A stretch of DNA of 64,000 bases from Nitrospirota bacterium (GTDB taxonomy: Bacteria; JACPQY01): the NCBI GenBank assembly GCA_016180645.1, contig JACPAV010000018.1, positions 57,035-121,034 on the forward strand, read 5' to 3'. The notes beneath the pieces were generated by a model, which was not told the origin of the DNA, ran no database searches, and saw only the letters and a list, made by a program, of their open reading frames with translations. Position 1 is the stretch's first letter; the number at the start of each line of letters is the position of its first letter. A program made the translations under genes and the position numbers. This document shows, piece after piece, positions 32,606-42,983 of this stretch.

Positions 32606-34165
32606 ATGCGGTATCATGAACCCGTGTCCAGAGTATTGCTGTTAAATCCCCCCGGCCGTCGCCGCTATATTCGCGACAACTATTGCAGCCACGTTTCCAA
32701 GGGAAGGTACCTCTATCATCCCATCGATCTACTCGTCCAAAGTGGAATCCTGAGAGCGCGGGGAGAACAGAGCACCGTTATCGGGGTGCTGGACGCAATC
32801 GCCGAAGGTCTCAAACCGGAGGAGGGCCTCCGCCGCGTACAGGATTTCCGCCCTGACTTTGTGCTGAGTCTTGCCGGAATTGTCTCCTGGCCCGAAGACG
32901 CCGTTTTCCTCTCCGCCGTCAAGCATGCCACTCGCGCCGAAATGGCATTGACGGGAGACAAGCCTCTGTTCGAATGGCCAGAAATGATGGACCGGCTGCC
33001 TTGGATGGACGCCGTCCTATTGGACTACACCACCGACGCATTCGCCCGACACGTTTTCGATGGTCATGCCGCACGGGGTCTGGCGCTCCGGGGCGCCCGG
33101 AGACCGGCACGCGCAGGCCCGGAAATGGGCCCCCCGAACCGAGTCGTGAATGTCCCCCCCCCTTTCTGGGATGCTTTTCCCCTGTCTCGTTACCGCCTGA
33201 TGCAGGCGAGGCACCATCCCTTCATGACCGTGTTCGCAAGCCTGGGGTGTCCTTGGCGTTGTACCTTCTGTCCGATGGAACGCATCCCGTTCGTTCGGCG
33301 AGACCTCTCCAACCTGCTGGAGGAGCTGGATCAACTCCGCCGACTCGGCTACCGGGAGATCAAGTTTCGGGACCAAACGTTCGGGGCGGATCGCGACTAC
33401 TATGAGCAACTTTGCAGGGGAATGATTGCCTATCGATTGGGATTCGGTTGGAGCTGCGAAACTCGAACCGATGTTGTGGACTATCCATTCCTTTCATTGA
33501 TGAAGGAAGCCGGGTGCCATACGGTGATGATGGGAGTAGAAACTTCCACTCAGAATGTTCTTCGGCACACACGCAAGGGCCAGCGCCCCGGATCAGTGCC
33601 GAGTGCTTTCCAAGCTTGCCGAGAACTGGGAATGAAAAGCCTTGCTCATTTTATTATTGGCCTTCCCGGCGAGACCCCGGAAACCACGGAACGGCTGGTC
33701 GAATACGCTTTACAACTCCGGCCGACCTATGCGGCCTTCAATGTGGCCGGACCGGCGCCGGGAACGACCCTGCTGGATCGGGCCCTTGCGCAGGGCTGGT
33801 TACGCTCCAGCCGCGAGGCGATCGATAATTCCGATTCCTACCCACCCATGGAGCTGCCTGGATTTTCTTCCCGTGAAGTTTGGACATGGCACCGCAGAGC
33901 CGTCCGAAAGTTCTACCTGAGTCCATCCACGTGGCTCCGCATGGCCTCCAGCGTCAGGACGTTCCGCGAATGGCTTTGCCTGTTCTCGGAAGCCGTTTCC
34001 CTGCTTCAACGAATTCTGGTCCGGGCCCTTCGATGGAGTCCACACCCCCCAATCGCGCCATCCCCTTTCCATCCTACTGCCGGTCCTGACCATGGGACCG
34101 CCGTTCCGCACGCTGCGAGAGATGTTCTTCTCTCACGGCTTTTCTCAAGTTCGCCGACCTCTTGA
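32606..34165 (+). CDS. B12-binding-type radical SAM protein
   Basis: The 519-residue protein has radical SAM motif Cys215/219/222 (LGCPWRCTFC), FRDQTFGADRDYY, MMGVETSTQN and IIGLPGETPETT. Its N-terminal domain is longer and less like a B12 domain than in neighbours; only the first strand (VLLLNPPG) is clear. An in-frame GTG six codons later (SRVLLLNPPG) could be the true start. The KFYLSPSTWLR block near residue 435 is the family's C-terminal feature, and a further ~65 Pro/Ser-rich residues follow. It overlaps the next gene by four bases and begins a four-gene operon with two GT-C-like proteins and a deacetylase. Confidence 0.82.
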   Translation: MRYHEPVSRVLLLNPPGRRRYIRDNYCSHVSKGRYLYHPIDLLVQSGILRARGEQSTVIGVLDAIAEGLKPEEGLRRVQDFRPDFVLSLAGIVSWPEDAVFLSAVKHATRAEMALTGDKPLFEWPEMMDRLPWMDAVLLDYTTDAFARHVFDGHAARGLALRGARRPARAGPEMGPPNRVVNVPPPFWDAFPLSRYRLMQARHHPFMTVFASLGCPWRCTFCPMERIPFVRRDLSNLLEELDQLRRLGYREIKFRDQTFGADRDYYEQLCRGMIAYRLGFGWSCETRTDVVDYPFLSLMKEAGCHTVMMGVETSTQNVLRHTRKGQRPGSVPSAFQACRELGMKSLAHFIIGLPGETPETTERLVEYALQLRPTYAAFNVAGPAPGTTLLDRALAQGWLRSSREAIDNSDSYPPMELPGFSSREVWTWHRRAVRKFYLSPSTWLRMASSVRTFREWLCLFSEAVSLLQRILVRALRWSPHPPIAPSPFHPTAGPDHGTAVPHAARDVLLSRLFSSSPTS

Positions 34166-35730
34166 GGATATCAACACCACGCGCTCCCGCCTTGCTGGCC
34201 GGGATCATCCTCACTTTCCTCGTCACCCGTCTCGCCACGCTCGGCTATTTTCTGGGAACGTTTGCCTCTTCGGTTGACGAGTTCATGTCCCAAGAACCCG
34301 CGCTGCGAATCCTGACGGAAGGCAGAACAATACCGAGCGACTATCTCCATACTCCTTTCGAGAGCCGCTTGTACGCCGCCTACCTCGCGATCCTCCATCG
34401 GATAGGCCTCCTCCCCGATCCCTTATCTTTCGAACCCCACTATTACCTGGCCAGCCGATGTATTTCTGCCGCGGCCGGAGTCGCGGCTATCTTTCTTTGC
34501 TACAGATTGGGCGCCCTGGTTGGAGGTGCATCCGCGGGACTCCTCGCGGCATTCTTTGTAGCCACCGCCCCCTTGCATTTCCTGCTCTCGGGCACTGCGG
34601 TTCCCCATACGGTTCTCTTGTGTCTCGTGACAAGCAGCTTCCTACTGGCCCACCGAGTCTCAAAGGCGCCTACGGTGCGACGGGACTTGCTGGCGGGAGT
34701 CCTCACGGGTCTGGCCTCTGCGCTCCGATACGATCCCCTGACCCTTGTGCCCATCGCTTCCGCCTACCTTTTTCCTCGAAAACATCTGCCCTTGTGGAGA
34801 ATATTGGGCGGGATCGGCCTGATCCTTTGCCTCGCGTTGCTCCTATTTGTAGCTTTGAATCCATCCGTGCTGACGCAACGATCCGGCTTCTGGGAACCGG
34901 ACCGCAACTATATCGTTCTCCGCTGGCAGCATCTTTTCAACAACGGGATTTCCACCGATCATCTTTGGCCCACCCTCCAGGCCCATTTCGCATTCGGAAT
35001 ACCCCATTCACTGGGCCTCACGACGGTCCTGCTCCCGGTGATCGGACTTTTGAAATTGGCGAGAATACGGAGTCCATGGTTTTGGATCTTCACCCTCTAT
35101 GCCGTTACCTATGGGGTTTTCCTGATCTTGTTCGCCTGGCATCCATACCTCAGCCCGTATCTCCATTTCCTGCCGGTCCTATCGGTAGGGGCCGCCATGG
35201 CATTTCAGACCACCACCCCGCGGAATCCCGGTCACACCCTCGCGCGCGCGCGATTCGTTGCGATACTCCTATGCTTGATCTACGGTGTGATGAACGTAGG
35301 GAGCATGCATTCGCAATTCACCCGTTACGAACAGGCCGCCTCCTGGGCGAAGGCACACAGTTCGGAGGATCGACCCTGGGTGATCTACCTGCCCTTTCCG
35401 GTGAGAAAAGACATGGTCGGAATCCGGTCGCCCCGGCCGGACGACGTGGAAGCCTTGTTCACCCTGCCCCCCGATCGATATGTCATCTCCCCACAGCTCG
35501 CCGCACTCATGACCCAGCGCATGTACCCGGAGCGTACGCCGCACATCGTCGAGGCGACCCGCAGGATCCTTTCGAATCAAGATCCTTGCTATCACGTTGT
35601 TGAGCGATGGACGCCTCACTCCCCACTTGAGCCGCTCATGCGCCGGATGGCCGGTCCCTACGCGGACCCCTCCGCCTACGCCGTCGAAAAAACGCCCGGT
35701 TGCACCGGCTCTTTCACCTTTCGCCCTTGA
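34162..35730 (+). CDS. GT-C-like multi-pass membrane glycosyltransferase
   Basis: The 522-residue protein has about ten membrane helices, an acidic first outer loop (SSVDEFMSQEPALRIL) and a soluble C-terminal part, as in the ArnT/PMT-type GT-C class that uses polyprenyl-phosphate sugars on the outer membrane face. The start is TTG overlapping the previous stop. It ends in a TGATG overlap with the deacetylase. Acceptor and sugar unknown; overall similarity is architectural rather than by a clear motif. Confidence 0.65.
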   Translation: MRISTPRAPALLAGIILTFLVTRLATLGYFLGTFASSVDEFMSQEPALRILTEGRTIPSDYLHTPFESRLYAAYLAILHRIGLLPDPLSFEPHYYLASRCISAAAGVAAIFLCYRLGALVGGASAGLLAAFFVATAPLHFLLSGTAVPHTVLLCLVTSSFLLAHRVSKAPTVRRDLLAGVLTGLASALRYDPLTLVPIASAYLFPRKHLPLWRILGGIGLILCLALLLFVALNPSVLTQRSGFWEPDRNYIVLRWQHLFNNGISTDHLWPTLQAHFAFGIPHSLGLTTVLLPVIGLLKLARIRSPWFWIFTLYAVTYGVFLILFAWHPYLSPYLHFLPVLSVGAAMAFQTTTPRNPGHTLARARFVAILLCLIYGVMNVGSMHSQFTRYEQAASWAKAHSSEDRPWVIYLPFPVRKDMVGIRSPRPDDVEALFTLPPDRYVISPQLAALMTQRMYPERTPHIVEATRRILSNQDPCYHVVERWTPHSPLEPLMRRMAGPYADPSAYAVEKTPGCTGSFTFRP

Positions 35731-36566
35731 TGCACCCGGATACGCCTCGCTATGTTATGACGTTCGATCTGGAAGACTGGGCTGACGCGTTCTTGGTCCA
35801 GGCTCCAAAGCGGATACGAGAGCATCGCATTCGTGAGGGGCTGGACTGGGTGCTCCAGCTCTTGTCCGACGGCCATGCCGGCGCCACTTGTTTTGTGGTC
35901 GGCCGCCTGGCAAGGGAACATCCCGAATGGGTGCGTGAAATCGCGGGCCTCGGGCACGAGATTGCATGCCACGGACAAGACCATCAGAGAGTGGATAGAC
36001 TCACCGCGGCGCAATTCCGGGAGCAGGCGCGAACTTCAAAAAGATTGATCGAGGATTTGACCGGACAACGGGCCGTGGGCTATCGTGCCCCGGGCTTTTC
36101 CATTACCTTCCGCGCTCCCTGGGCGTTCGACATCCTGAGCGAGGAGGAATTTCAGTTCGATTCGAGTTGCTACCTTGAGCACTGGCCATGGAGACTCCCC
36201 CCCTCGGGGATCCACGAAATCCCTCTGGCCACGGCCAGAGCAGGACCGTTCTGCCTGCCTTTCTCGGGGGGGACAACAATGAAATGGCTCCCTTACCGCC
36301 TGTTCGCCTGGGGTCTGCGGCGGGCCCGTTCTTCGTTTCCCGCCGTTGCCGTCTATCTTCACCCGTGGGACTTTTTCCCGCCCCCTAAGGGGATGGGAGG
36401 GGCTGCCAGTCATTACCTGTTTCATCGCCATCAAGGCAGGCATCTCTTTTACAAATGGCAAAGACTCTTGTCTGAGATGACGTGGGTTCGGGCATGCGAC
36501 ACGCTGCCCGAACACCTTCAGGCAGCCTCTGCCAGGCACGGGGTCCGCCCGAATCTTTCGAAGTGA
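35730..36566 (+). CDS. NodB-type polysaccharide deacetylase
   Basis: The 278-residue protein has the NodB fold motifs: TFDLEDW (catalytic Asp-Glu-Asp), GHEIACHGQDHQ (the two metal His), RAPGFSI and VYLHPWDF. It resembles deacetylases linked to exopolysaccharide export (XrtA/PEP-CTERM type), which remove acetyl groups from N-acetylated sugars. No signal peptide is visible. The ATG overlaps the preceding stop by one base. With GT-C-like proteins on both sides it points to a glycan or glycolipid product. Confidence 0.85.
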   Translation: MHPDTPRYVMTFDLEDWADAFLVQAPKRIREHRIREGLDWVLQLLSDGHAGATCFVVGRLAREHPEWVREIAGLGHEIACHGQDHQRVDRLTAAQFREQARTSKRLIEDLTGQRAVGYRAPGFSITFRAPWAFDILSEEEFQFDSSCYLEHWPWRLPPSGIHEIPLATARAGPFCLPFSGGTTMKWLPYRLFAWGLRRARSSFPAVAVYLHPWDFFPPPKGMGGAASHYLFHRHQGRHLFYKWQRLLSEMTWVRACDTLPEHLQAASARHGVRPNLSK

Positions 36567-38371
36567 AAGCGGACATCGCCCTCTTCGGCATCGGGGCCGG
36601 TCTCGGGCTTCTTTTCTGGGACCTCCCATTTGTCAAGCCGGGATACTCCCTCTTCATCAACCTCTCTTACTCCATGGACCTGGATCCATGGGACTTTTTT
36701 TTTCAACCGCAAGGACGAACCTACCGTCCCCTTCAGACGTTGTTGAATCTTGGACTGTACCATCTATGGGGGACCCGCCCTGGACCGTATCACCTTGTCC
36801 CGATGCTGTGCTTGGCCGGCACCGCGGTGGCGGTCCGCCATTTTCTCCTTGAAACGGGTGTTGGGAGAAGAAAGTCCTTCGCCATCTCCTGCCTTTCGTT
36901 CGCCACGCTTCCTTTCATCTATGAGACGATGGCAGGAACGGAGCCCGGCCTTATCTCCATGGCGTCGACCTGCGCGGCTCTGCTCTGTCTCCTCCGCTCG
37001 CGCAAGGGAAAAGTCCGATGGGGGTGGATGGCGGGATTCCTCGCTTTTTCCCTCATCACCCTGTTGTCGAAGGAGATCGCGCGTGCCTTCTTCATCCCCA
37101 TCTTGCTGCTGACGGGATTCTTCTTCGGCAAACAGCGCCACATCCTGTACGGCATCATGGCGGTCCTCTCGCTGACGCTCCTGACCACCCTTCCGCTCAT
37201 GCGCGCGGTGGACACATGGACGTCCGGCCGGATCGACATCGATGCGGGGATGGGATGGCCCTTCCTGGAAACCGCTCTGACGGTGAATGCCATGGCCATG
37301 ATGTCCGCGTTGGGTCCTCAGGTGGGAATCCTCTGGCTTCTGGGTGCGGCGTGCCGGGCGCCCACTCGGGCCGCAAAACTTGTTCTGCTGGCCTGCTCTC
37401 TTGGCCCCGCCTGCGCTCTCCTCCTCTCTCCGCCCATCGGTTATGCCTTCTTCGCTGGAACGTTCTACTTTTCGGGCGAATCCGCCCGGCTTTTCGAAAT
37501 CCTGGGCGGCTCGGCGGTCGCCGGTCTTGCGGCCTGGCTCGTGTGGGGCGATGACCGCGAACGATTTTTCTCTTCCGCCATCCTGACCACCTGCGCCGTC
37601 TATGCGGTCGTCCCCCTGATCTACAAGGAAACGCGCGTGGAACCGACGGCTCGGCATTTTATCTATTTGGTCCCCTGGTCGGTCGCGCTCACGGTCACGG
37701 CGCTCTCGCGCGCGTGGACCGTCACCTCACCACGATTCCCGGCCTGCGTACTGCGAGCGTGGACGCTCGCCATCGCGCTCAGTTGGTTCTATTCGCTCCT
37801 GGCGTTCAGCACCAATGCCGCATCCCAAGTGGGAGCGATTGCGCGAGCCGAGTGGAAGGGTCATGAGTATGTCCGAGATCAACCCAACGCGACCTTTCGC
37901 CTCCTCTCGCCCGGCGATGCCTGGGACCTTGCGAGCTACACCCTGGAGTTTCTGGCTCCAGATCGACTCCCAAGCTTCCTCCAGACACCGCGGATCTTTT
38001 CGCTCTCGAAAATCGCACGCACCCACGCCGCGCTGGGTTCTGGAGGCGAGTTTTGGGGATACTATTCGAGATCCGAAATCTCAGATCCGGCGGACCGGAT
38101 GTTTCAGCAGTCCCTGAACTTTGACGAGTACTACGGCCGCATGGCGCGCTGGGAACACGTCTACGTCATGGAAGGCCTTAAACCTTCACCCTTGCTGTCG
38201 GATTTCAAGAGATTCGGCAAGGTGTTGTTCCGGCAGGAGGAGCGTTACACACGTCTGCCCTTGTGGTTCTCGCACGCGATACAGAGACGTCGTTTCAGAC
38301 TCCCCCTGATCGAACATCGGATCTACCCGGTAGAAATATTCGAGCTTCTTCTGCCCTCGCTAGGACACTAG
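36563..38371 (+). CDS. GT-C-like multi-pass membrane protein
   Basis: The 602-residue protein has about eleven membrane helices and a soluble C-terminal portion of ~170 residues. The first outer loop reads MDLDPWDFFFQPQGRTYRPL, resembling the acidic loop and RPL motif of TMTC/O-mannosyltransferase-like proteins. The start is GTG overlapping the deacetylase stop (GTGA). The 3' end overlaps the convergent radical SAM gene by 12 bases. Confidence 0.63.
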   Translation: MKADIALFGIGAGLGLLFWDLPFVKPGYSLFINLSYSMDLDPWDFFFQPQGRTYRPLQTLLNLGLYHLWGTRPGPYHLVPMLCLAGTAVAVRHFLLETGVGRRKSFAISCLSFATLPFIYETMAGTEPGLISMASTCAALLCLLRSRKGKVRWGWMAGFLAFSLITLLSKEIARAFFIPILLLTGFFFGKQRHILYGIMAVLSLTLLTTLPLMRAVDTWTSGRIDIDAGMGWPFLETALTVNAMAMMSALGPQVGILWLLGAACRAPTRAAKLVLLACSLGPACALLLSPPIGYAFFAGTFYFSGESARLFEILGGSAVAGLAAWLVWGDDRERFFSSAILTTCAVYAVVPLIYKETRVEPTARHFIYLVPWSVALTVTALSRAWTVTSPRFPACVLRAWTLAIALSWFYSLLAFSTNAASQVGAIARAEWKGHEYVRDQPNATFRLLSPGDAWDLASYTLEFLAPDRLPSFLQTPRIFSLSKIARTHAALGSGGEFWGYYSRSEISDPADRMFQQSLNFDEYYGRMARWEHVYVMEGLKPSPLLSDFKRFGKVLFRQEERYTRLPLWFSHAIQRRRFRLPLIEHRIYPVEIFELLLPSLGH

Positions 38372-39757
38372 CGAGGGAAAATTGGCTGTCCGTCGGTCAA
38401 AGTTGCCTGCGGCCCGCATGTAACTGAGCGCCTCCCACCAAGCAATCCCCAAGATGTCCTTGTCCAAACCGGCGGACAGCAGCCGAAACCATGGCTGAAG
38501 CCGCAATCTTCTGCGTCCCGCCAAGAAACGGACCGTACCTTTCAGCGCCGGCCAACGAACGGCAAGGCGAAAGAGGTAGTACAAGTTGGCGATCCGCTCG
38601 TCCGAGGTGCTCCGCCGTTCGGGAAGCCATCCCTGAGTCAAGTCCGGGAGGTCGGTCGGAACGCTTTCCCCCAGGGGCGTTCCCGGCAAAGGAATGTACA
38701 GGGCCACCCGCGCGTCCGGGATGCCCACCGAAACGTTCCACTCCAAAGTCTGCCAAGCCTCCTCAAATGACTCCTGAGGCCACCCGATAACGTTCAGCCC
38801 CACGCATCGGATTCCAGAGCTTGTCAGCCTTCGGCAGGCCTCCTTGTATTCCCGATCCTTGCCCATCCCCTTCAGGGCTTCGCGAAGGCTTTCCCGCCCC
38901 GTTTCCACGCCCATGCCCACGGCACGGCACCCCGCCCTCGCCAGCAGCGGCACGGAGCGTTCGTTGATCATCGATGCCGTCATGTTGCAATAAAAAGGCA
39001 ACGCCACTCTCGCGTGGTAGGCCTGCGCGAATTCTTCCAGCCAGCTCACATGGGATCCGAAGAGGTCATCCGAAAACACAACGAACTTGAGGGGATGCCG
39101 CGCGCGCACTCGCTCAATCTCGTCGATCACGCGGGCCACCGATTTGCGTCGCACGGAATGCTGATGTCCAGGCGCCAACCGTCTGATCCCCGATATGTAA
39201 CAGAATGAGCAATCGTGAAGGCAGCCCCGGCTGGACAGGAACTTCTTCACGCTGAAGCGAGCCGCGGGGTGATATCGAAAGTATAGATCGCGATCGGGGA
39301 AAGGCATCTCGTCAAGCGAATCCACTCTCGCGAGTCCGACATCGGGTCCCGCATCTTTGGTCCCGAGCCCCGGGATCGACCCCACCTGCCCCCCTCGCTC
39401 CAGCGCGCGGCAAAGGTGTGAGACGGGGATTTCCGCCTCTCCCCGGCAAACATAGTCGACAGAAGCGTCTCGGAGAACGTCTCCCTGAAAGGTGGGCAAA
39501 CTGCCCAGCAGGATGACGGGCCGGTCTAGATGGGCCTTGGCCTCACGAGCGATCCGGAGCGCCCAGCCTGCGGCCAGAATCGAACTGGGAATGGCTACAA
39601 GGTCGGGGCGCCACGCCGCCGCCTTCTCCCAAAGAGGTCTTTCGAGACGTTCGATCAACAGGTGGGTTTCGTTGCCTGAAGCCTTCAGGAATGCCGAGAG
39701 ATCGGCGAGAACCGGTGATTCGTCGATCAGAGCATGTTGGACAAACAGAACCCTCAC
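38360..39757 (-). CDS. B12-binding-domain radical SAM protein
   Basis: The 465-residue protein begins MRVLFVQHALIDESPVL and has VILLGSLPTFQG and VCRGEAE in its B12-binding-type domain. The radical SAM motif is Cys179/183/186 (SRGCLHDCSFC). FSDDLFGSHVSWLEEFAQAY and GMGVETGRESL follow. It is the only complete gene on its strand here, lying between two + strand units, and its start is 76 bases from the divergent GT-C gene. No substrate assignable. Confidence 0.86.
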   Translation of the reverse strand: MRVLFVQHALIDESPVLADLSAFLKASGNETHLLIERLERPLWEKAAAWRPDLVAIPSSILAAGWALRIAREAKAHLDRPVILLGSLPTFQGDVLRDASVDYVCRGEAEIPVSHLCRALERGGQVGSIPGLGTKDAGPDVGLARVDSLDEMPFPDRDLYFRYHPAARFSVKKFLSSRGCLHDCSFCYISGIRRLAPGHQHSVRRKSVARVIDEIERVRARHPLKFVVFSDDLFGSHVSWLEEFAQAYHARVALPFYCNMTASMINERSVPLLARAGCRAVGMGVETGRESLREALKGMGKDREYKEACRRLTSSGIRCVGLNVIGWPQESFEEAWQTLEWNVSVGIPDARVALYIPLPGTPLGESVPTDLPDLTQGWLPERRSTSDERIANLYYLFRLAVRWPALKGTVRFLAGRRRLRLQPWFRLLSAGLDKDILGIAWWEALSYMRAAGNFDRRTANFPSLVS

Positions 39758-39833
39758 CGGTTCATACTACCCCCGCTTGGGAGCCTTGACAAAACTCCTG
39801 AGAGGAGGCGTATTTCATCCCAAGGATCGGCAC

Positions 39834-42068
39834 ATGACGTTGAAACCGCACCGCCAGGCCATGTCAAACCTCAGAAGGGGTTGGGGATGCGCTCTCGCCG
39901 CGGCGATGATCGCGGCGGGTTGGCTGCACCTCAAGTCTGTGGGCTCCGGCGTCCTCCCGGAGGAGCTCATGGCCTATGATGTGGCGCGAGGGATCGCAGC
40001 GGGTGAGCCTCCCCCGCTGCTTCTCAATTCGTACATGCTTCCGTTCTATGAGTATGCGCTGGCCCCCCTCACGGAGCTGGGCCCGATCTCGGCCAGGCTG
40101 CTGGCGAAAGCGGGCGCCGTCGGCTCCATCGGTCTGACGTTTGTGCTCACCCGCCTTTGGCTCGGCACTACACCCGCCCTATGGGCTTCAGCTCTTTTCG
40201 GCGGCTCCACCTTCCTTTTTTACCTGTCCAGTCACGGAGCCTACTTTCAAACCCCCCTATGGTCGCTTCTCACTCTCACGCTTTTCTCGGCCGGCTGGAA
40301 AAGGGCGTCCGGCATCCTGATCGCCGCGTCCGGTCTCTCCTTCGGCCTGGAGATGGGATTCCTTCTTTTCTTTTCCATCACTCCCCTCGTGATCGGGCTC
40401 TTCTGTCTTCTGGCCGGGACTTGGCGGAGAACCCTTCGCGTTGGCCTCTGGTTTGTTCTCGGCTCATCCGTGGTTCTCCTTCCCCTCGGTTGGTCGCTCC
40501 TCCGGAATCACCCGAGCGACCTGTTCCTCTTCTGGGACGCCTTGGCCGGGGGCGGTCCGCACATGCACATCGAGGTCAAGCGACCCTTGACGTCCCACCT
40601 CGTGCCCAAGTTCTTGGAGTTCCTCCAAGGTCTTTGGTACTGCCTGATCGGCCGTCTGCCGTTGTGGCCGCGGGTCGATCTTCTCGCCATCCCGCTTCTC
40701 TTTCTGTGCGCCCTCGTCGGCCTGCACCGTCATGCGAACAAGACGGCCCGAGAGGCCAACCTTTTCTTGCTGGCATGGTTCTACTCGGCCCTCGTCGTCC
40801 TTTCATGGATCGTCACCTGGCTGCATCCCCACGAATCCGCCGGGGGGGAGATCATGCTGCGCCCTCTGTGGTACTACTTGGTCCTTTTCCCGATGCCCTT
40901 CATGGCCATTGCACGTTTTGCGGGCGCGACGGATAGGGGAGAGCCACGCTCCAGGCGCGGAATAGTTCTGGCCATTGCCGCCTGTACCCCATTCCTGCAA
41001 CTGTGGACCGTCGCCTCTGAAGTGATCCCCGTCCAAAACGCCAACCAACGCGCCGCTCTTGATTTCATTCGTTCCCGACTGAACCATGTTGATCTCGTGT
41101 TCAGCAACGTCAACATATTCAACTATGGCGACCTCAAGGAATTCCGGCCGGCCATCCGTCCGAGCCAAGACTTTTACGAATCACAGGGCCGATGGCTACC
41201 GGCGGATTCCGGTGCGTTCCTATCTCGCTTTCCTTACTTCATCTATGCCCGACAGATCACGGATACGTACAACGCAACGCTTCGGGGAGAGGCGGAGAGT
41301 CCTGTGCCCGCTCTCATCTCCTTCTCCGACCTGCCGATCCAGCCGCCGCACAGTCCATCCCCATCCAAGCCCATGGCGTTCAGGGAATTGAACATTGCCT
41401 ACCTCCTCCGTGTAACGCCTGTAGGTCGGGAATCGCCCAGGATCGGGCCAACAACCTCAACGTCCGGAGTTGACCGTACGGAGCCGGCCCTACGCAAATC
41501 CTTCGCGGGGATCTCGCCCATTCAAACGTGGAACTTCGCCGGCCGGAGAAATTATGTCCTGTATGTCGTGCCGATATCGGTTCCCACAGCGGCTCCCGCG
41601 AAGTTCCTTTTCGAACCCCGCGCGGACGAATCCCTACCGGGATCATACGCGGGTACCCGAGGGCAGTTGTTTCTCGACGCCATCGGGTTTGGATGGGACC
41701 ACAATCTATGGCTGGAGGAGGTGTCGGCCGTAGACGCAGCCGGCGAACCCAGGCGTGGCTTGTCCTCCGCTCTGTCGAACGCCTTCCGATGGAAGGTGGG
41801 ACCGGGCCGGTATGTCGTTACATTGACCTGGTTTCACTCCTGCGTCGGTGATCCCAACCTGATGGTGGAGAACGTCCCCTTGCGACTCCTTCCGGCCGGA
41901 GACTGCGGGACCGGGGGCCGGCCGACGACTCTCGAGTCGTCTTCACCCGTCGAGGTGAGCGACGGCCGTCTGGACCTCGTCATTCAACCCACGCCTGGAG
42001 GTTGGAAAACATGGGGATTGGTTTCTCTCGAGATTAGGCCCATCGAGGCGTCCCTCGGGGCGCGCTAG
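39834..42068 (+). CDS. Large GT-C-like membrane protein with C-terminal soluble domain
   Basis: The 744-residue protein has an N-terminal helix, then PEELMAYDVARGIAAGE (acidic outer loop) and about ten further membrane helices to residue ~400, as in PMT-type glycosyltransferases. The final ~350 residues are soluble and end in a beta-rich part (VSLEIRPIEAS). AAGGA lies seven bases before the ATG. A TTGACA at 39786-39791 could be its -35 box; a matching -10 is weak. Residues encoded near 41411-41500 are low-complexity and may derive from a repeat insertion. Confidence 0.65.
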   Translation: MTLKPHRQAMSNLRRGWGCALAAAMIAAGWLHLKSVGSGVLPEELMAYDVARGIAAGEPPPLLLNSYMLPFYEYALAPLTELGPISARLLAKAGAVGSIGLTFVLTRLWLGTTPALWASALFGGSTFLFYLSSHGAYFQTPLWSLLTLTLFSAGWKRASGILIAASGLSFGLEMGFLLFFSITPLVIGLFCLLAGTWRRTLRVGLWFVLGSSVVLLPLGWSLLRNHPSDLFLFWDALAGGGPHMHIEVKRPLTSHLVPKFLEFLQGLWYCLIGRLPLWPRVDLLAIPLLFLCALVGLHRHANKTAREANLFLLAWFYSALVVLSWIVTWLHPHESAGGEIMLRPLWYYLVLFPMPFMAIARFAGATDRGEPRSRRGIVLAIAACTPFLQLWTVASEVIPVQNANQRAALDFIRSRLNHVDLVFSNVNIFNYGDLKEFRPAIRPSQDFYESQGRWLPADSGAFLSRFPYFIYARQITDTYNATLRGEAESPVPALISFSDLPIQPPHSPSPSKPMAFRELNIAYLLRVTPVGRESPRIGPTTSTSGVDRTEPALRKSFAGISPIQTWNFAGRRNYVLYVVPISVPTAAPAKFLFEPRADESLPGSYAGTRGQLFLDAIGFGWDHNLWLEEVSAVDAAGEPRRGLSSALSNAFRWKVGPGRYVVTLTWFHSCVGDPNLMVENVPLRLLPAGDCGTGGRPTTLESSSPVEVSDGRLDLVIQPTPGGWKTWGLVSLEIRPIEASLGAR

Positions 42069-42071
42069 TCT

Positions 42072-42983
42072 TCAGCCGCCGCGCGCTTCTTCGCGCGAAC
42101 TCGGCCCTCTTTGCGGAGATTTCTCGGCCACCAGCAGGGATTTCCACGCCCATCTCGGGAAACGCGGCAACAGAAATCGATCCGCCAGCGCATCCACCTT
42201 GACGGTGAGGTGCAGCATGAGAAGGAGACCCTTGGCGGCCCGAGAGGACCCAAGCGCCAGCACCTCCGCGCAGTAGAGGATGAAATCGGAAAGGAGCGTG
42301 TGGTCACAACGACGGCGCACTTGGAATCCATTCTCCTCCAGCAATTGAACAATCCTATCCGGATCCATCGCGCTTTCATCGGGGCTCATGAGGCGGGTGC
42401 GTCTGCCGACCCAATTGACGATGGGACGGGAAATGTGTCCTCCATTCGGATCGACGAGAAAGAGCTTGCCGCCGTCTCTAAGAACCCTCCTGGCCTCCTG
42501 AAGAGCATCTACGGGAGACGAAAGATGATGAAACACCTGGGAGAGCCACGCGGCGTCGAAACTCGAGGATCGAAACGGAAGGACTTCGATCGCCGCCTGG
42601 ACCGTCCTTCCTCCCGCGACCTCGATGTCTTCCCCGCAGACGGTCCGCGGCGATTTCGCCACACCCCTTCGAAGGTGCCCCAGCGAAACGTCCACCCCGA
42701 TGGCCAAGCATTCAGCCTTCTCCTGAAAGTAGGAAGCATGTCGCCCGTCTCCACAGCCAAGGTCGAGAAGACGGAGCCCCCTGATCTCATCGAGGTCAAC
42801 CAAGGCCACGGCCCGATCGAAAGTGCGCGCAGCCAGACCTTTCAGCCGGCCCTCCAGGCCGGAGGCGCCGAGTTCCTGAAACCAGAGTGTTCGGGAATCG
42901 TAGAAGGCCCTTTCATGGTCCCATCGAACCCCGCGGCTTCGAGCGTTGGCCGGGCCTGAATCGCGTGTTATTCTATCGGCCAT
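42072..42983 (-). CDS. Class I SAM-dependent methyltransferase
   Basis: The protein of about 303 residues has SAM motif I LLDLGCGDGRHA near residue 76, AIGVDVSLGHL as the acidic loop, and AAWLSQVFHHLSSPVDALQE as motif IV, then LRDGGKLFLVDPNGGH. This is the Methyltransf_11 type. A hydrophobic segment near residue 245 suggests membrane association, and a lipid or quinone-like substrate would fit. ATG 42983 and ATG 42995 are both possible. It is convergent with the GT-C gene (3-base gap) and divergent from the broken radical SAM gene, with which it shares the CATG at 42981-42984. Confidence 0.8.
   Translation of the reverse strand: MADRITRDSGPANARSRGVRWDHERAFYDSRTLWFQELGASGLEGRLKGLAARTFDRAVALVDLDEIRGLRLLDLGCGDGRHASYFQEKAECLAIGVDVSLGHLRRGVAKSPRTVCGEDIEVAGGRTVQAAIEVLPFRSSSFDAAWLSQVFHHLSSPVDALQEARRVLRDGGKLFLVDPNGGHISRPIVNWVGRRTRLMSPDESAMDPDRIVQLLEENGFQVRRRCDHTLLSDFILYCAEVLALGSSRAAKGLLLMLHLTVKVDALADRFLLPRFPRWAWKSLLVAEKSPQRGPSSREEARGG

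Noticed and set aside
41411-41500. A further palindromic element inside the GT-C gene
   Set aside because: GTAGG/CCTAC-like ends and low-complexity coding were noticed, but no clear inverted repeat or match to the three copies was found.
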